A stretch of DNA of 19,483 nucleotides from an uncultured Alphaproteobacteria bacterium (GTDB lineage: Bacteria; Pseudomonadota; Alphaproteobacteria; Caulobacterales; Caulobacteraceae): contig CAIYSH010000173.1 in assembly GCA_903928755.1 (NCBI GenBank), forward strand, positions 1 to 19,483, written 5' to 3'. The stretch's first letter is position 1. Each line of letters opens with the position of its first letter. A program made the translations under genes and the position numbers. Of the stretch, positions 8,653 to 16,044 are shown piece after piece. The notes beneath the pieces were generated by a model. The model did not search any database. It saw nothing but the letters and a program-made list of their open reading frames with translations, and was not told the DNA's origin.

Positions 8653-9567
8653 TCAGGCGTGAGGATGGGCCCTGGCATAGGCCCCCATCAGGGCAGCGGC
8701 GTCCACATCGGTGTATTTCTGGGTCGTGCTGAGCGAAGCATGACCCAGCAATTCCTGGATGGATCGCAGGTCCGCCCCCGCTCCCAGCAGGTGTGTAGCA
8801 AAGGAGTGTCGCAGGGCATGAGGTGTTGCGCTGTCCGGCAGGCCCAGACGCCCACGCAATGCCTGAACGGTTGCCTGCATGTGGCGTGGGCTGAGCGGCC
8901 CTCCGCGTTTGGCCCGGAAGACGCGATCCTCGGCTGAAAGGGAAAACGGCATTTGCCGGACATAGGCCGCCACTGCCGCGGCGACCTGGGGCAGGACAGG
9001 CACGATACGGGTCTTCGAGCCCTTGCCAATCACACGCAGGCTGTCGGCAAGGGGTGTGTCCGAGACCTTCAGGGACAGGGCTTCCGAAATCCGCAGACCA
9101 CAGCCGTACAGCAGGGTCAGAACGGCTTCGTCACGGGCGGATTCCCAGTCTTCACGATCAGGATCCAGACCGGGTTCGGCCAGCAGGCCCATGGCCTGGT
9201 CTTCGGTGACGGGTCTTGGAGCGGAGGGGCGGACCCTGGGCCCCCGGACCAGGGCCACCAGGGCGTTTGCCGTTCCCAACCGGCGATCCAGAAACTTGTG
9301 GAAGCTCCGGACGGCGGAAAGAGCCTGGGACATGGAGCGCGGCGATAAGGGGTGATCCCCCTGCCGGAGCTCGGCCAGCCAGGCGCGCATTTCGCTGGCC
9401 GTGACCGTGGCGAGGTCTGCCAGGGCCTGGGGTCCACCGCGATGCTTCTGCAGGAAGAGCAGATAGCGCCGTCCTGCAAAGCCGTAGGCTTCGAGGGTGC
9501 GTGGTGAGGATCGGCGCTCTTTTTCGAGGTGCTCAAGCCATTGGGCCAGCGCCTCAAGAGCTGTCAC
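8653..9567 (-). CDS. xerC: Tyrosine recombinase XerC
   Basis: XerC, with XerD, resolves chromosome dimers at dif during division. The 304-residue protein has an N-terminal SAM-like core-binding domain (about 1-100) and a C-terminal catalytic domain. All catalytic residues are visible: R159 in CGLRISEAL, K182 in IGKGSKTR, H250 and R253 in HALRHSFATH, H276 in LLGHASLSTTQ and the nucleophile Y285 in QKYTDVD. The GTG start overlaps the stop of the DUF484 gene (GTGA, 4 bp), so translation is probably coupled. A DUF484 partner beside it is a familiar setting of xerC, which favours XerC over XerD. No integrase-style att repeats or mobile genes flank it, so this is the cellular recombinase and not a phage integrase. 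Confidence 0.93.
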   Translation of the reverse strand: MTALEALAQWLEHLEKERRSSPRTLEAYGFAGRRYLLFLQKHRGGPQALADLATVTASEMRAWLAELRQGDHPLSPRSMSQALSAVRSFHKFLDRRLGTANALVALVRGPRVRPSAPRPVTEDQAMGLLAEPGLDPDREDWESARDEAVLTLLYGCGLRISEALSLKVSDTPLADSLRVIGKGSKTRIVPVLPQVAAAVAAYVRQMPFSLSAEDRVFRAKRGGPLSPRHMQATVQALRGRLGLPDSATPHALRHSFATHLLGAGADLRSIQELLGHASLSTTQKYTDVDAAALMGAYARAHPHA

Positions 9568-10250
9568 GGCATCACCGGCCAGCGTTCGGCGGTCCGTTCC
9601 ACCACGCGCGCCAGGAAAGCGACCAGTTCGTTGCCCATGTCGGGGGTAAAGCCTTCCGGATCATCGGAGCCAAACGCCAGAATGCCGATCCGCGCGGGGT
9701 CCCAGATGGCCAGTCGGACCATGGCCATGGAGGCGATCTGCGCGGCATGCTGGCCAAACAGGCCAATTGCGGTTGGCTGGAAGCCCATCAGCCCCACCCG
9801 CTGATGACCAATCACCTGATCTACGCCACCTTCAGGCAGGGTGTACCAGCCGGCGGGGGTTCTCTCCGGACCTTCGAGCGCCACAACACCCGCCGTCAGG
9901 CCAAAACGCACGCGTGCCAGTTCATCAACCCGACGGGCGAGATCAGCGTGGTTGCGCGAATCCAGCAGATCTACCACGGCACCGTGGGTCTGGGCCTGGG
10001 CTGCGAAATTGGCCTGGGCTGTCGCTTCCAGGCTCTGCCGGGCATGCTTTTCACGACGATGGGCTTCGTGAACGCGGGCCAGGGCCGCCGGCCCGAATTC
10101 GACCACATTACCCTGGGTTACCATCCGCAGCCCGAGCTCCCCAAGGAGTTCCGGGTCTTGATGCAGGACGTGCGGGTTCCTCGACAGGAAGGACCGAACC
10201 TTTTCCGGGTCGAAACCCGTTGCCTCAGCGGCCGCGCCGATTGCGTCCAT
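9564..10250 (-). CDS. DUF484 family protein, GAF-like
   Basis: This 228-residue protein belongs to the DUF484 family, which is regularly found just upstream of xerC in proteobacteria; its biochemical role is not established. The N-terminal part carries the family hallmark FLSRNPHVLHQDPELL, followed by an alpha-helical, probably coiled stretch (about residues 60-100, rich in A, Q, E and R). The C-terminal half looks like a GAF-type domain, with FGSDDPEGFTPDMGNELVAF near the end typical of the family. No catalytic motif is evident. The ATG is preceded by GGGGA at good spacing, 16 bp after the transaldolase gene, and the stop overlaps the xerC GTG. A role linked to XerC or to a small-ligand signal is only a guess from context. 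Confidence 0.85.
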   Translation of the reverse strand: MDAIGAAAEATGFDPEKVRSFLSRNPHVLHQDPELLGELGLRMVTQGNVVEFGPAALARVHEAHRREKHARQSLEATAQANFAAQAQTHGAVVDLLDSRNHADLARRVDELARVRFGLTAGVVALEGPERTPAGWYTLPEGGVDQVIGHQRVGLMGFQPTAIGLFGQHAAQIASMAMVRLAIWDPARIGILAFGSDDPEGFTPDMGNELVAFLARVVERTAERWPVMP

Positions 10251-10266
10251 GCATCCGTCCCCGTTT

Positions 10267-10920
10267 CTACAGGATGGACTGGCCCGTTCTGGCCCAGTCG
10301 TTCAGGAAGTCAGAAAGACCCTTTTCGGTTAACGGGTGCTTGAAGAGGTCCAGAAAAACGTTCGGCGGCAGGGTGGCGCAATCCGAACCGGCCAGGGCGA
10401 CGGCCCGGACATGGGCGGTGTTGCGGATCGAGGCGGCGAGGATCTCGGTGTCAAATTCATAGGTGTCGTAAATGGCCCGGATTTCGGAAATCAGGTCGAC
10501 ACCATCGGCACCCTGATCGTCCAGACGCCCGACGAATGGGGAGATGTAGGTCGCGCCGGCCTTGGCGGCCAGCAGGGCCTGGGTCACCGAGAAGCACAGG
10601 GTCACATTGGTCTGTATGCCTTGCACGGCAAACTCCTGCACGGCGACCAGACCGTTCCGGGTAAGGGGCACCTTGACCACGACATTTGGTGCGATGCCGG
10701 CCAGCTTGGCACCTTCTGCCAGCATGCCGCCCACATCGGTCGCCGTGACCTCTGCGCTGACGGGCCCCTCAACCAGATCACAGATCCTGGCAATCACGTC
10801 CAGGATCGGCTTGCCGGACTTGGCAATCAGGGAGGGATTGGTGGTAACGCCGTCTACCAGCCCGGTGGTCTGCAGGTCGGCCAGGATGTCGAGATCAGTG
10901 GTGTCTAGAAAGAGCTGCAT
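10267..10920 (-). CDS. tal: Small transaldolase (TalC/FSA-like family)
   Basis: This 217-residue class I aldolase-fold protein is often labelled fructose-6-phosphate aldolase (fsa). It has the N-terminal FLDTTDLD, VTTNPSLI and the Schiff-base lysine K83 in VVVKVPLT. Residues known to separate the two activities favour transaldolase. It has E57 (SAEV) where E. coli FSA has Q59, F129 (SPFVGR) where FSA has Y131, and TNVTLCFS where FSA has TLGTAVYG. I therefore infer transfer of dihydroxyacetone between sugar phosphates in the non-oxidative pentose phosphate pathway. The last ten or so residues form the usual C-terminal tail. It is the first gene of the minus-strand cluster with DUF484 and xerC and diverges from priA across about 150 bp. 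GGA eight bases upstream supports the start. Confidence 0.93.
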   Translation of the reverse strand: MQLFLDTTDLDILADLQTTGLVDGVTTNPSLIAKSGKPILDVIARICDLVEGPVSAEVTATDVGGMLAEGAKLAGIAPNVVVKVPLTRNGLVAVQEFAVQGIQTNVTLCFSVTQALLAAKAGATYISPFVGRLDDQGADGVDLISEIRAIYDTYEFDTEILAASIRNTAHVRAVALAGSDCATLPPNVFLDLFKHPLTEKGLSDFLNDWARTGQSIL

Positions 10921-10982
10921 GGTCTGGGTCCGGAAAATGCGAGGTTGTCGCTTCTAAACCCCTATTGAAGCCGCGAGAAGGG

Positions 10983-10996
10983 TCCTGCTTGCAGGA
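10983..10996. promoter_or_regulatory. Perfect dyad between divergent tal and priA
   Basis: TCCTGC and GCAGGA are perfect inverted arms separated by TT, 63 bp upstream of the tal start and about 80 bp from priA. A further TCCTG half-copy lies near 11010. In a divergent promoter region this could be an operator, but no regulator is known for it and chance cannot be excluded. Confidence 0.3.
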
Positions 10997-11058
10997 TGCC
11001 GGGCGGAAATCCTGTGTATCGTCCACATATCCCCGGCCCAATGTGCTCCGGATGATCC

Positions 11059-11064
11059 TATAGT
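11059..11064 (+). promoter_or_regulatory. Candidate -10 element just ahead of priA
   Basis: TATAGT, within CCTATAGT, matches a sigma-70 -10 box at five of six positions. A transcript starting about seven bases later would begin within a few bases of ATG 11075 and be almost leaderless, a habit known in Caulobacter. No good -35 hexamer is visible 17 bp upstream, so support is weak. Confidence 0.3.
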
Positions 11065-11074
11065 CGTGATCAAG

Positions 11075-13237
11075 ATGAGCCGTATCGCCTCCATTCTCCT
11101 GCCCATGCCGCTTCCGGAAGCCTTCGATTATGCGGAGCCGGAGGGTATGGATCTGCAAGTCGGTGACCAGGTTGCGGCCCCTCTGGGATCCCGCCTGGTT
11201 CATGGGGTTGTCACGGCTCTGCGTGATTCGGGTGGCGGTAACCGGCCCCTCAAGCCCGTTGAGGCGCGCCTGGATGCACCACCCCTGCCTCCCAATGTCA
11301 TAGAGTTCATCCAGTGGGCGGCGCGATATGCCGTGGCAGATCCCGGACAACCCCTCGCCATGGCCCTGCGTGGCGCCCGGGCTCCCAAGGCCAGGCCAGA
11401 CCGGCGCGTCGAAGTCACCGGACAGATTCCTGCAAAGCTGACAGCTGCCCGCGCCCGGGTGCTGGAGACAGCGACCACAGGCTTTGCCACCGCCGCAGAT
11501 CTGGCCCGGGCTGCGGGCGTCTCGCCCGGCGTTATCAAGGGCCTGATCGAAGACGGCGCGCTGACCATCAGACTGATCGAGGCTGATCCCCGCTTCCCGG
11601 AACCCGACCTCCTCAGGCCTGGCGCCTTGCTGAATCCCAGCCAGGCGGCAGCCGCAGAAGACCTCAAGGCCATGATGGCGTCAGGTGGCTTCAAGGTCGC
11701 CCTGCTGGACGGGATTACAGGGTCCGGAAAGACAGAGGTCTATCTGGAGGCTGTCCATGCAGCCTTGGCTTCTGACCCTGAGGCCCAGGTCCTGGTCCTC
11801 CTGCCGGAAATTGCCCTGACCCAGGCGGTGATCGCCCGATTTGAAGCACGGTTTGCCGCGGCGCCTGCCGAGTGGCACTCGGATGTGCCACCGCCCCAGC
11901 GGCGCAAGGTCTGGGATGGCGTCGCGACCGGCCTTTGCCGAATCGTGGTCGGCGCCCGCTCTGCGCTCTTCCTGCCCTTCCGCAAGCTGACCCTGGTGAT
12001 CGTCGATGAAGAACACGATACCTCCTATAAGCAGGAAGACGGCTTCATCTATCAGGCTCGGGATCTCGCGGTCGCCAGGGCCAAGATCGAAGGTGCCAGT
12101 GTCGTGCTGGCTTCTGCCACCCCCTCACTTGAGTCTCTTCGCAATGCCGAGACCGGACGCTATCGCTGGCTGCGCCTGACAGCCCGCCACGGGGTAGCGC
12201 GACTCCCCGACATCCAGCTGATCGATATGCGTGAAACCCCGCCTGCTTCCGGGAGCTGGCTTTCACCTCCCCTGGTCGAGGCCATGGCAGCGACCTATGA
12301 GGCAGGGGAGCAATCCCTCCTGTTCCTCAATCGCCGGGGCTATGCGCCCCTGGTTCTCTGCAAGGCCTGTGGCGAGCGCATGACGGCACCGGATACAGAC
12401 TCCTGGCTGGTCGAGCATCGCTATTCCGGACGGCTTGTCTGTCACCTGACGGGCTTCTCCATGCCAAAACCCCTGGCCTGTCCCCATTGCGGGGCTGTTG
12501 ACAGCCTGGTCTCCATCGGGCCCGGGGTCGAGCGGGTGGAAGAGGAAGCCCGGGCCCTGTTTCCTGAAGCCCGTATCGCGGTCTTCTCTTCCGACACCAT
12601 GTGGGACGCCCGGGAGGCCCGAAACCTGATTGCCGCCATGGAGGAAGGACAGATCGACATTCTTGTCGCGACCCAGGCCGCCGCCAAGGGGCACAATTTT
12701 CCGGATCTGACCCTGGTAGGTGTCGTCGATGCTGATCTTGGGCTGAGGGGGGGAGACCTGCGGGCGGCGGAGCGGACCTATCAACTGCTCGCCCAGGCGA
12801 CGGGACGGGCAGGGCGAAAGGAGCGGCCGGGCCGTGCCCTTCTGCAGACCTATGCCCCCGAACACGCGGTCATGCAGGCCCTGCAGGCGCAGGATCGTGA
12901 TGCCTTCACGACGGCAGAACTCCATGAGCGCGAACTGGCTGGACTGCCCCCCTTCGGAAGACTGGCCGCGCTGATTGTCTCAGGGCCGGATCCGGTGGCC
13001 CTCGAGGCCTTTGTCCAGACCCTGGCGCAAGCGGCACCCAATGCTGAAGGAGTGCAGGTCTATGGCCCGGCCGATGCGCCCCTCGGCCTCGTCCGTGGCC
13101 GACGGCGAAAACGGTTCCTTGTACGCGCCGACCGGACGGTGGACCTTTCGGCCTATCTCGCGGCCTGGCGCGCCCGGGTCCGGCCACCCGGAGCGATCCG
13201 ACTGGCAATTGATGTGGACCCCTACAGCTTTCTCTAG
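11075..13237 (+). CDS. priA: Primosomal replication restart helicase PriA
   Basis: PriA reloads the replisome at stalled forks with 3'-5' helicase activity. From ATG 11075 it has 720 residues, near the E. coli length (732). GTG 11066 would add three residues. Neither has a clear Shine-Dalgarno site; I preferred ATG because a possible -10 box abuts it. Visible motifs are the N-terminal 3'-DNA-binding domain start, Walker A GSGKTEVY (K219), Walker B DEEHDTSYKQ (D311), LASATPSLESL, and helicase motifs V-VI (ATQAAAKGHNFPDL, QATGRAGRKERPG). The zinc insertion is unusual. CKAC (C429, C432) and CPHC (C469, C472) are kept, but three of the four cysteines of the second zinc site are A438, T441 and T459, with only C456 left and spacing identical to E. 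coli. The gene ends inside a CTAG shared with the convergent terC stop. Confidence 0.96.
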   Translation: MSRIASILLPMPLPEAFDYAEPEGMDLQVGDQVAAPLGSRLVHGVVTALRDSGGGNRPLKPVEARLDAPPLPPNVIEFIQWAARYAVADPGQPLAMALRGARAPKARPDRRVEVTGQIPAKLTAARARVLETATTGFATAADLARAAGVSPGVIKGLIEDGALTIRLIEADPRFPEPDLLRPGALLNPSQAAAAEDLKAMMASGGFKVALLDGITGSGKTEVYLEAVHAALASDPEAQVLVLLPEIALTQAVIARFEARFAAAPAEWHSDVPPPQRRKVWDGVATGLCRIVVGARSALFLPFRKLTLVIVDEEHDTSYKQEDGFIYQARDLAVARAKIEGASVVLASATPSLESLRNAETGRYRWLRLTARHGVARLPDIQLIDMRETPPASGSWLSPPLVEAMAATYEAGEQSLLFLNRRGYAPLVLCKACGERMTAPDTDSWLVEHRYSGRLVCHLTGFSMPKPLACPHCGAVDSLVSIGPGVERVEEEARALFPEARIAVFSSDTMWDAREARNLIAAMEEGQIDILVATQAAAKGHNFPDLTLVGVVDADLGLRGGDLRAAERTYQLLAQATGRAGRKERPGRALLQTYAPEHAVMQALQAQDRDAFTTAELHERELAGLPPFGRLAALIVSGPDPVALEAFVQTLAQAAPNAEGVQVYGPADAPLGLVRGRRRKRFLVRADRTVDLSAYLAAWRARVRPPGAIRLAIDVDPYSFL

Positions 13238-14010
13238 TGCGGTTTCGCCCTGGCTCTTGAGGCCATGTTCAGGCCCTCCACAAGACCGGAAAAGGCCATG
13301 GCGGCATAGATATAGCCCTTGGAGACGTGGACGCCGAATCCCTCAGCAATCAGGGTTGCGCCGATCATCAGCAGGAAGCCCAGGGCCAGCATGATGACCG
13401 TAGGATTGTTGTGGATGAAATTGGCCAGAGGGTCAGCGGCAACCAGCATGAGGGCGACTGCGATGATGACGGCACAGATCATGATCGGCAGATGGTCAGT
13501 CATCCCCACCGCAGTGAGGATGGAGTCGATGGAAAAAACGATATCCAGCATCAGGATCTGAACAATCGCTGCACCGAAATTCATGGCGACGGGAGCCTTC
13601 TTGTCCAGGAGGTCATCACTTACGGCGGGGTCCACGGCATGATGGATTTCAGTTGTGGCTTTCCAGACAAGGAACAGTCCACCGGCAATCAGGATGATGT
13701 CACGCCAGGAGAAAGCCAGATCGAAGGCGGCGTGACCGTCCGGGGCGGCCGCTGGCTGCCAGGGCAGGGTCAGGACCGGGGCCGTCATTCCAGCCAGGAA
13801 GGCCAGGGTCGACAGCAGGGCCAGCCGCAGGATCAAGGCCAGGGCAAGCCCCACGCGTCTGGCGCGCGTCCGCTGCTCGGGTGGGAGCTTGTTCGAAAGG
13901 ATCGAAATGAAGACCAGATTGTCGATCCCCAGCACCACTTCCATGACGATCAGGGTAATCAGGGCGGCCCAGGCGGCGGGATCGACAAGCAGATGGGTCA
14001 AGCTCGACAT
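13234..14010 (-). CDS. TerC-family integral membrane protein, probable metal exporter
   Basis: This 258-residue TerC-family protein lies in the inner membrane with about seven hydrophobic segments. The two family signatures are present: GIDNLVFIS with acidic D30, and LDIVFSIDSIL with D156 and D162; these acidic residues are thought to form the ion site. Family members include tellurite-resistance TerC and the manganese exporters Alx and MeeF/MeeY, so export of Mn2+ or a similar metal is the best inference. The start at 14010 has AAGGA five bases upstream; ATG 14037 would add nine residues without a comparable site. Its stop overlaps the priA stop on the other strand (CTAG), so no separate terminator fits between them. 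I looked for a yybP-ykoY manganese riboswitch upstream and did not recognise one. Confidence 0.88.
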   Translation of the reverse strand: MSSLTHLLVDPAAWAALITLIVMEVVLGIDNLVFISILSNKLPPEQRTRARRVGLALALILRLALLSTLAFLAGMTAPVLTLPWQPAAAPDGHAAFDLAFSWRDIILIAGGLFLVWKATTEIHHAVDPAVSDDLLDKKAPVAMNFGAAIVQILMLDIVFSIDSILTAVGMTDHLPIMICAVIIAVALMLVAADPLANFIHNNPTVIMLALGFLLMIGATLIAEGFGVHVSKGYIYAAMAFSGLVEGLNMASRARAKPH

Positions 14011-14059
14011 CGTCTTCCTTATTGAGGTGATGATCACAGATAGGCGTAGATCAGCACTT

Positions 14060-14070
14060 TGCCAGTGGCA
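14060..14070. promoter_or_regulatory. Short palindrome upstream of terC
   Basis: TGCCAGTGGCA is an 11-bp perfect palindrome about a central base, 50 bp upstream of the terC-family start and 117 bp upstream of the divergent acyltransferase gene. It could be a half-length operator in this 176-bp divergent gap. The arms are short and there is no second copy, so chance is a real possibility. Nothing else was recognised in the gap. Confidence 0.2.
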
Positions 14071-14186
14071 CCCTTGCTTATTCCCGATTCATCCCATGGA
14101 TTGAACTGCAGATCGTGATGTTCTGGCCCCCTTCTTGCTTCATGGAGGCCGGGCGCTGTCTGCGGCCCTGAGTTTGGAACACAGCC

Positions 14187-15287
14187 ATGGCAACTGGCGA
14201 AAACCTGCGCGTCCTGACCAGCATGCGCTTCTTCGCGGCCCTTTGGGTGGTGTTGTTCCATTACTGGCATGACCTGCCAGGCGCACCGGGCCTGCCCGCC
14301 TTCATTGACAAGGGCTATCTCGGCGTCGAGCTGTTCTTCATCCTGTCAGGTTTCATTCTCTGCCATGTCTATCGCGCGGCGGTGGAGCAAGGGCGCTTTC
14401 AATACGGCGACTTTCTCTGGAAACGGCTTGCCCGGATCTATCCCATGCACATTGTCACCCTGGCCGGGATGGGCGTGATGGCCATGACCGCGACCGTTCT
14501 GGGCTTCAGGGTTGATCCGAACATCCTCAGCTGGTCGAGCTTGCCGGCCAACCTGACCCTCACCCAGGCCTGGGGGCTGGCCACGACCGCTGCGTGGAAT
14601 CATCCGTCCTGGTCCATTTCCGCTGAATGGTTCGCCTATCTGACCTTTCCCGTTTCTGCCTGGGTCGCCCTGAAATTCAAAAACCGCCCGTTGGCCGGCC
14701 TTGTCCTGGCCATGATCCTGGTGGTCGCCCTCAACTGGGGTTTCCACGCTGCGACCGGCAAGTTGCTGACACTTGCCACGATAAAATGGGGCGCCCTGAG
14801 AATCGTTCCGTGTTTTGTCTACGGCTGCGCCCTTTACGGGTATTGGTCGGCCCGACCGGCACAAAATCGCACCAGAGCGGGTCTGGGTGCCCTGATTTCA
14901 GGCATCGTCACGTTTTTTTTCACGGTCGCCGGGCTGCCGGATTCCCTGATCGTGCTGGGCCTCGGGTTAACCCTGCTCTTCTTGGCACAACTGGCGCAAA
15001 CCCGTTCAGCGATTTTGGCGCAGGCTCCCTTGGTCTATCTCGGTGAGATTAGTTATTCCATGTACATGATCTGCATCCCATGGAAGGTAGTTTTTGTCGA
15101 CACGATGACACGTATCGTCAAGGTGAATGATGGAAACTTAACGTTTGGCCTGTGGTTAGTTTTGATTTTTTCACTGATATTGCTTTCATCCATATCATTT
15201 CATCTTATCGAAAAGCCCGCCCGGGAATGGATGAAACTCATTGGCGGGGGGCGTGCGACTCAGCAACCTGCGCCATCGTCGACATAA
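14187..15287 (+). CDS. Acyltransferase-3 family membrane protein (OafA/ExoZ-like)
   Basis: This 366-residue polytopic membrane protein has about ten hydrophobic helices and belongs to the acyltransferase-3 family, which O-acetylates (or otherwise acylates) lipopolysaccharide, capsule or exopolysaccharide sugars. The N-terminal hallmark is SMRFFAALWVVLFHYW, with the conserved R and H25. It is followed by GYLGVELFFILSGF, the WSISAEWFAYL motif, YLGEISYSMYM and the terminal EKPAREWM. A moderate GGAAC site precedes ATG 14187. The acceptor cannot be deduced, since no sugar biosynthesis cluster adjoins it, though a partial glycosyltransferase lies at the left edge of the window. The last third (about 15040-15215) is noticeably AT-rich, with TTA, ATA, TTG and TCA codons unlike the neighbouring genes, which hints at foreign origin or relaxed codon selection. 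Confidence 0.9.
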   Translation: MATGENLRVLTSMRFFAALWVVLFHYWHDLPGAPGLPAFIDKGYLGVELFFILSGFILCHVYRAAVEQGRFQYGDFLWKRLARIYPMHIVTLAGMGVMAMTATVLGFRVDPNILSWSSLPANLTLTQAWGLATTAAWNHPSWSISAEWFAYLTFPVSAWVALKFKNRPLAGLVLAMILVVALNWGFHAATGKLLTLATIKWGALRIVPCFVYGCALYGYWSARPAQNRTRAGLGALISGIVTFFFTVAGLPDSLIVLGLGLTLLFLAQLAQTRSAILAQAPLVYLGEISYSMYMICIPWKVVFVDTMTRIVKVNDGNLTFGLWLVLIFSLILLSSISFHLIEKPAREWMKLIGGGRATQQPAPSST

Positions 15288-15353
15288 ACCCTCTTTCCAT
15301 CCGGCTTCAGGATGGGTAATCAAGACGCAGTTTCGCGTGGGGGCTACTCCGAC

Positions 15354-16037
15354 ATGCTTAAACGGACCAGAACCCTTATTGGTTCCCTGGCCGCAGCAGC
15401 GGTAATGACGATCGCGCCGATTTCGAGCGCGACGGCCGATATCTACTGGCAATGCGTCCCGTTTGCACGCCTGGCTTCCGGCATTCAGATCTTCGGTGAT
15501 GCCTATACCTGGTGGCGCCAGGCCATTGGCCGTTACGATACAGGTCGGGCTCCGAAGGCTGGAGCTGTCCTGTGTTTCAAGCCGACGGGCCGCATGTCTC
15601 TGGGCCATGTGGCCGTTGTCAGCCAGGTGCTGACCGACCGGGTGATCCAGATCAGCCATGCCAACTGGTCACGTATCGGCGGTAGTCGTGGGCAGATCGA
15701 GAAGGACGTCACGGTTATTGACGTTTCGCCTGCGGGAGACTGGTCAACGGTCAAGGTCTGGTATGACCCTGTGCGCGACCTCGGAACCACGACCTATCCG
15801 ACCTACGGGTTCATCTATCAGGATGCCCAGGCCAGACAGATGGCAAACTCCGGCTTCAGTAACGCGCAGAATAAGGCCATTGCCATGGCCCAGAATGCTG
15901 CCAGCCAGGTAGCTTCAGCAGTTCGCCCCGGGGCAAATCCGCTGACCATGCTTGGCCAGGCTGCTGAATCCGGTGACCGGATTGCTGCCCTGATCCAGGC
16001 GGTGACGGCACCAGCGCCTGCCGATCCCAAGAACTGA
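15354..16037 (+). CDS. Secreted CHAP-domain protein, probable peptidoglycan hydrolase
   Basis: From ATG 15354 the protein has 227 residues. It begins with a Sec signal peptide: basic MLKRTR, a hydrophobic core with an AAAA run, then SSATA with likely cleavage before DIYW (residue 29). An upstream in-frame ATG at 15312 would bury that signal behind 14 polar residues, and GGGGG ten bases before 15354 fits better. The CHAP (NlpC/P60-like) domain shows C34 in WQCVPFAR, H85 in LGHVAVVSQ and N104 in SHANWSR as the probable Cys-His-Asn triad. It should therefore cut peptide or amide bonds in peptidoglycan from the periplasm. The C-terminal 60 residues are Ala/Gln-rich and likely helical or disordered. 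It lies 66 bp after the acyltransferase gene. The substrate bond (amidase or endopeptidase) is unknown. Confidence 0.85.
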   Translation: MLKRTRTLIGSLAAAAVMTIAPISSATADIYWQCVPFARLASGIQIFGDAYTWWRQAIGRYDTGRAPKAGAVLCFKPTGRMSLGHVAVVSQVLTDRVIQISHANWSRIGGSRGQIEKDVTVIDVSPAGDWSTVKVWYDPVRDLGTTTYPTYGFIYQDAQARQMANSGFSNAQNKAIAMAQNAASQVASAVRPGANPLTMLGQAAESGDRIAALIQAVTAPAPADPKN

Positions 16038-16044
16038 GGACAGT

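Noticed and set aside
8653..9567. XerC as a phage or island integrase.
   Set aside because: It is embedded with DUF484 and tal, has no adjacent tRNA, att-like direct repeats or phage genes, and the codon use matches the core genes.
14011..14186. A manganese (yybP-ykoY) riboswitch upstream of the terC-family gene.
   Set aside because: I looked for the conserved core on the minus strand and could not recognise it; the leader also seems too short for the full aptamer plus expression platform.
15297..15315. Inverted repeat CCATCC/GGATGG after the acyltransferase gene as a terminator.
   Set aside because: The six-base stem is weak and no T run follows.
15312..15353. An earlier ATG for the CHAP protein.
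   Set aside because: It would put polar residues in front of the signal peptide and has a poorer ribosome site than ATG 15354.
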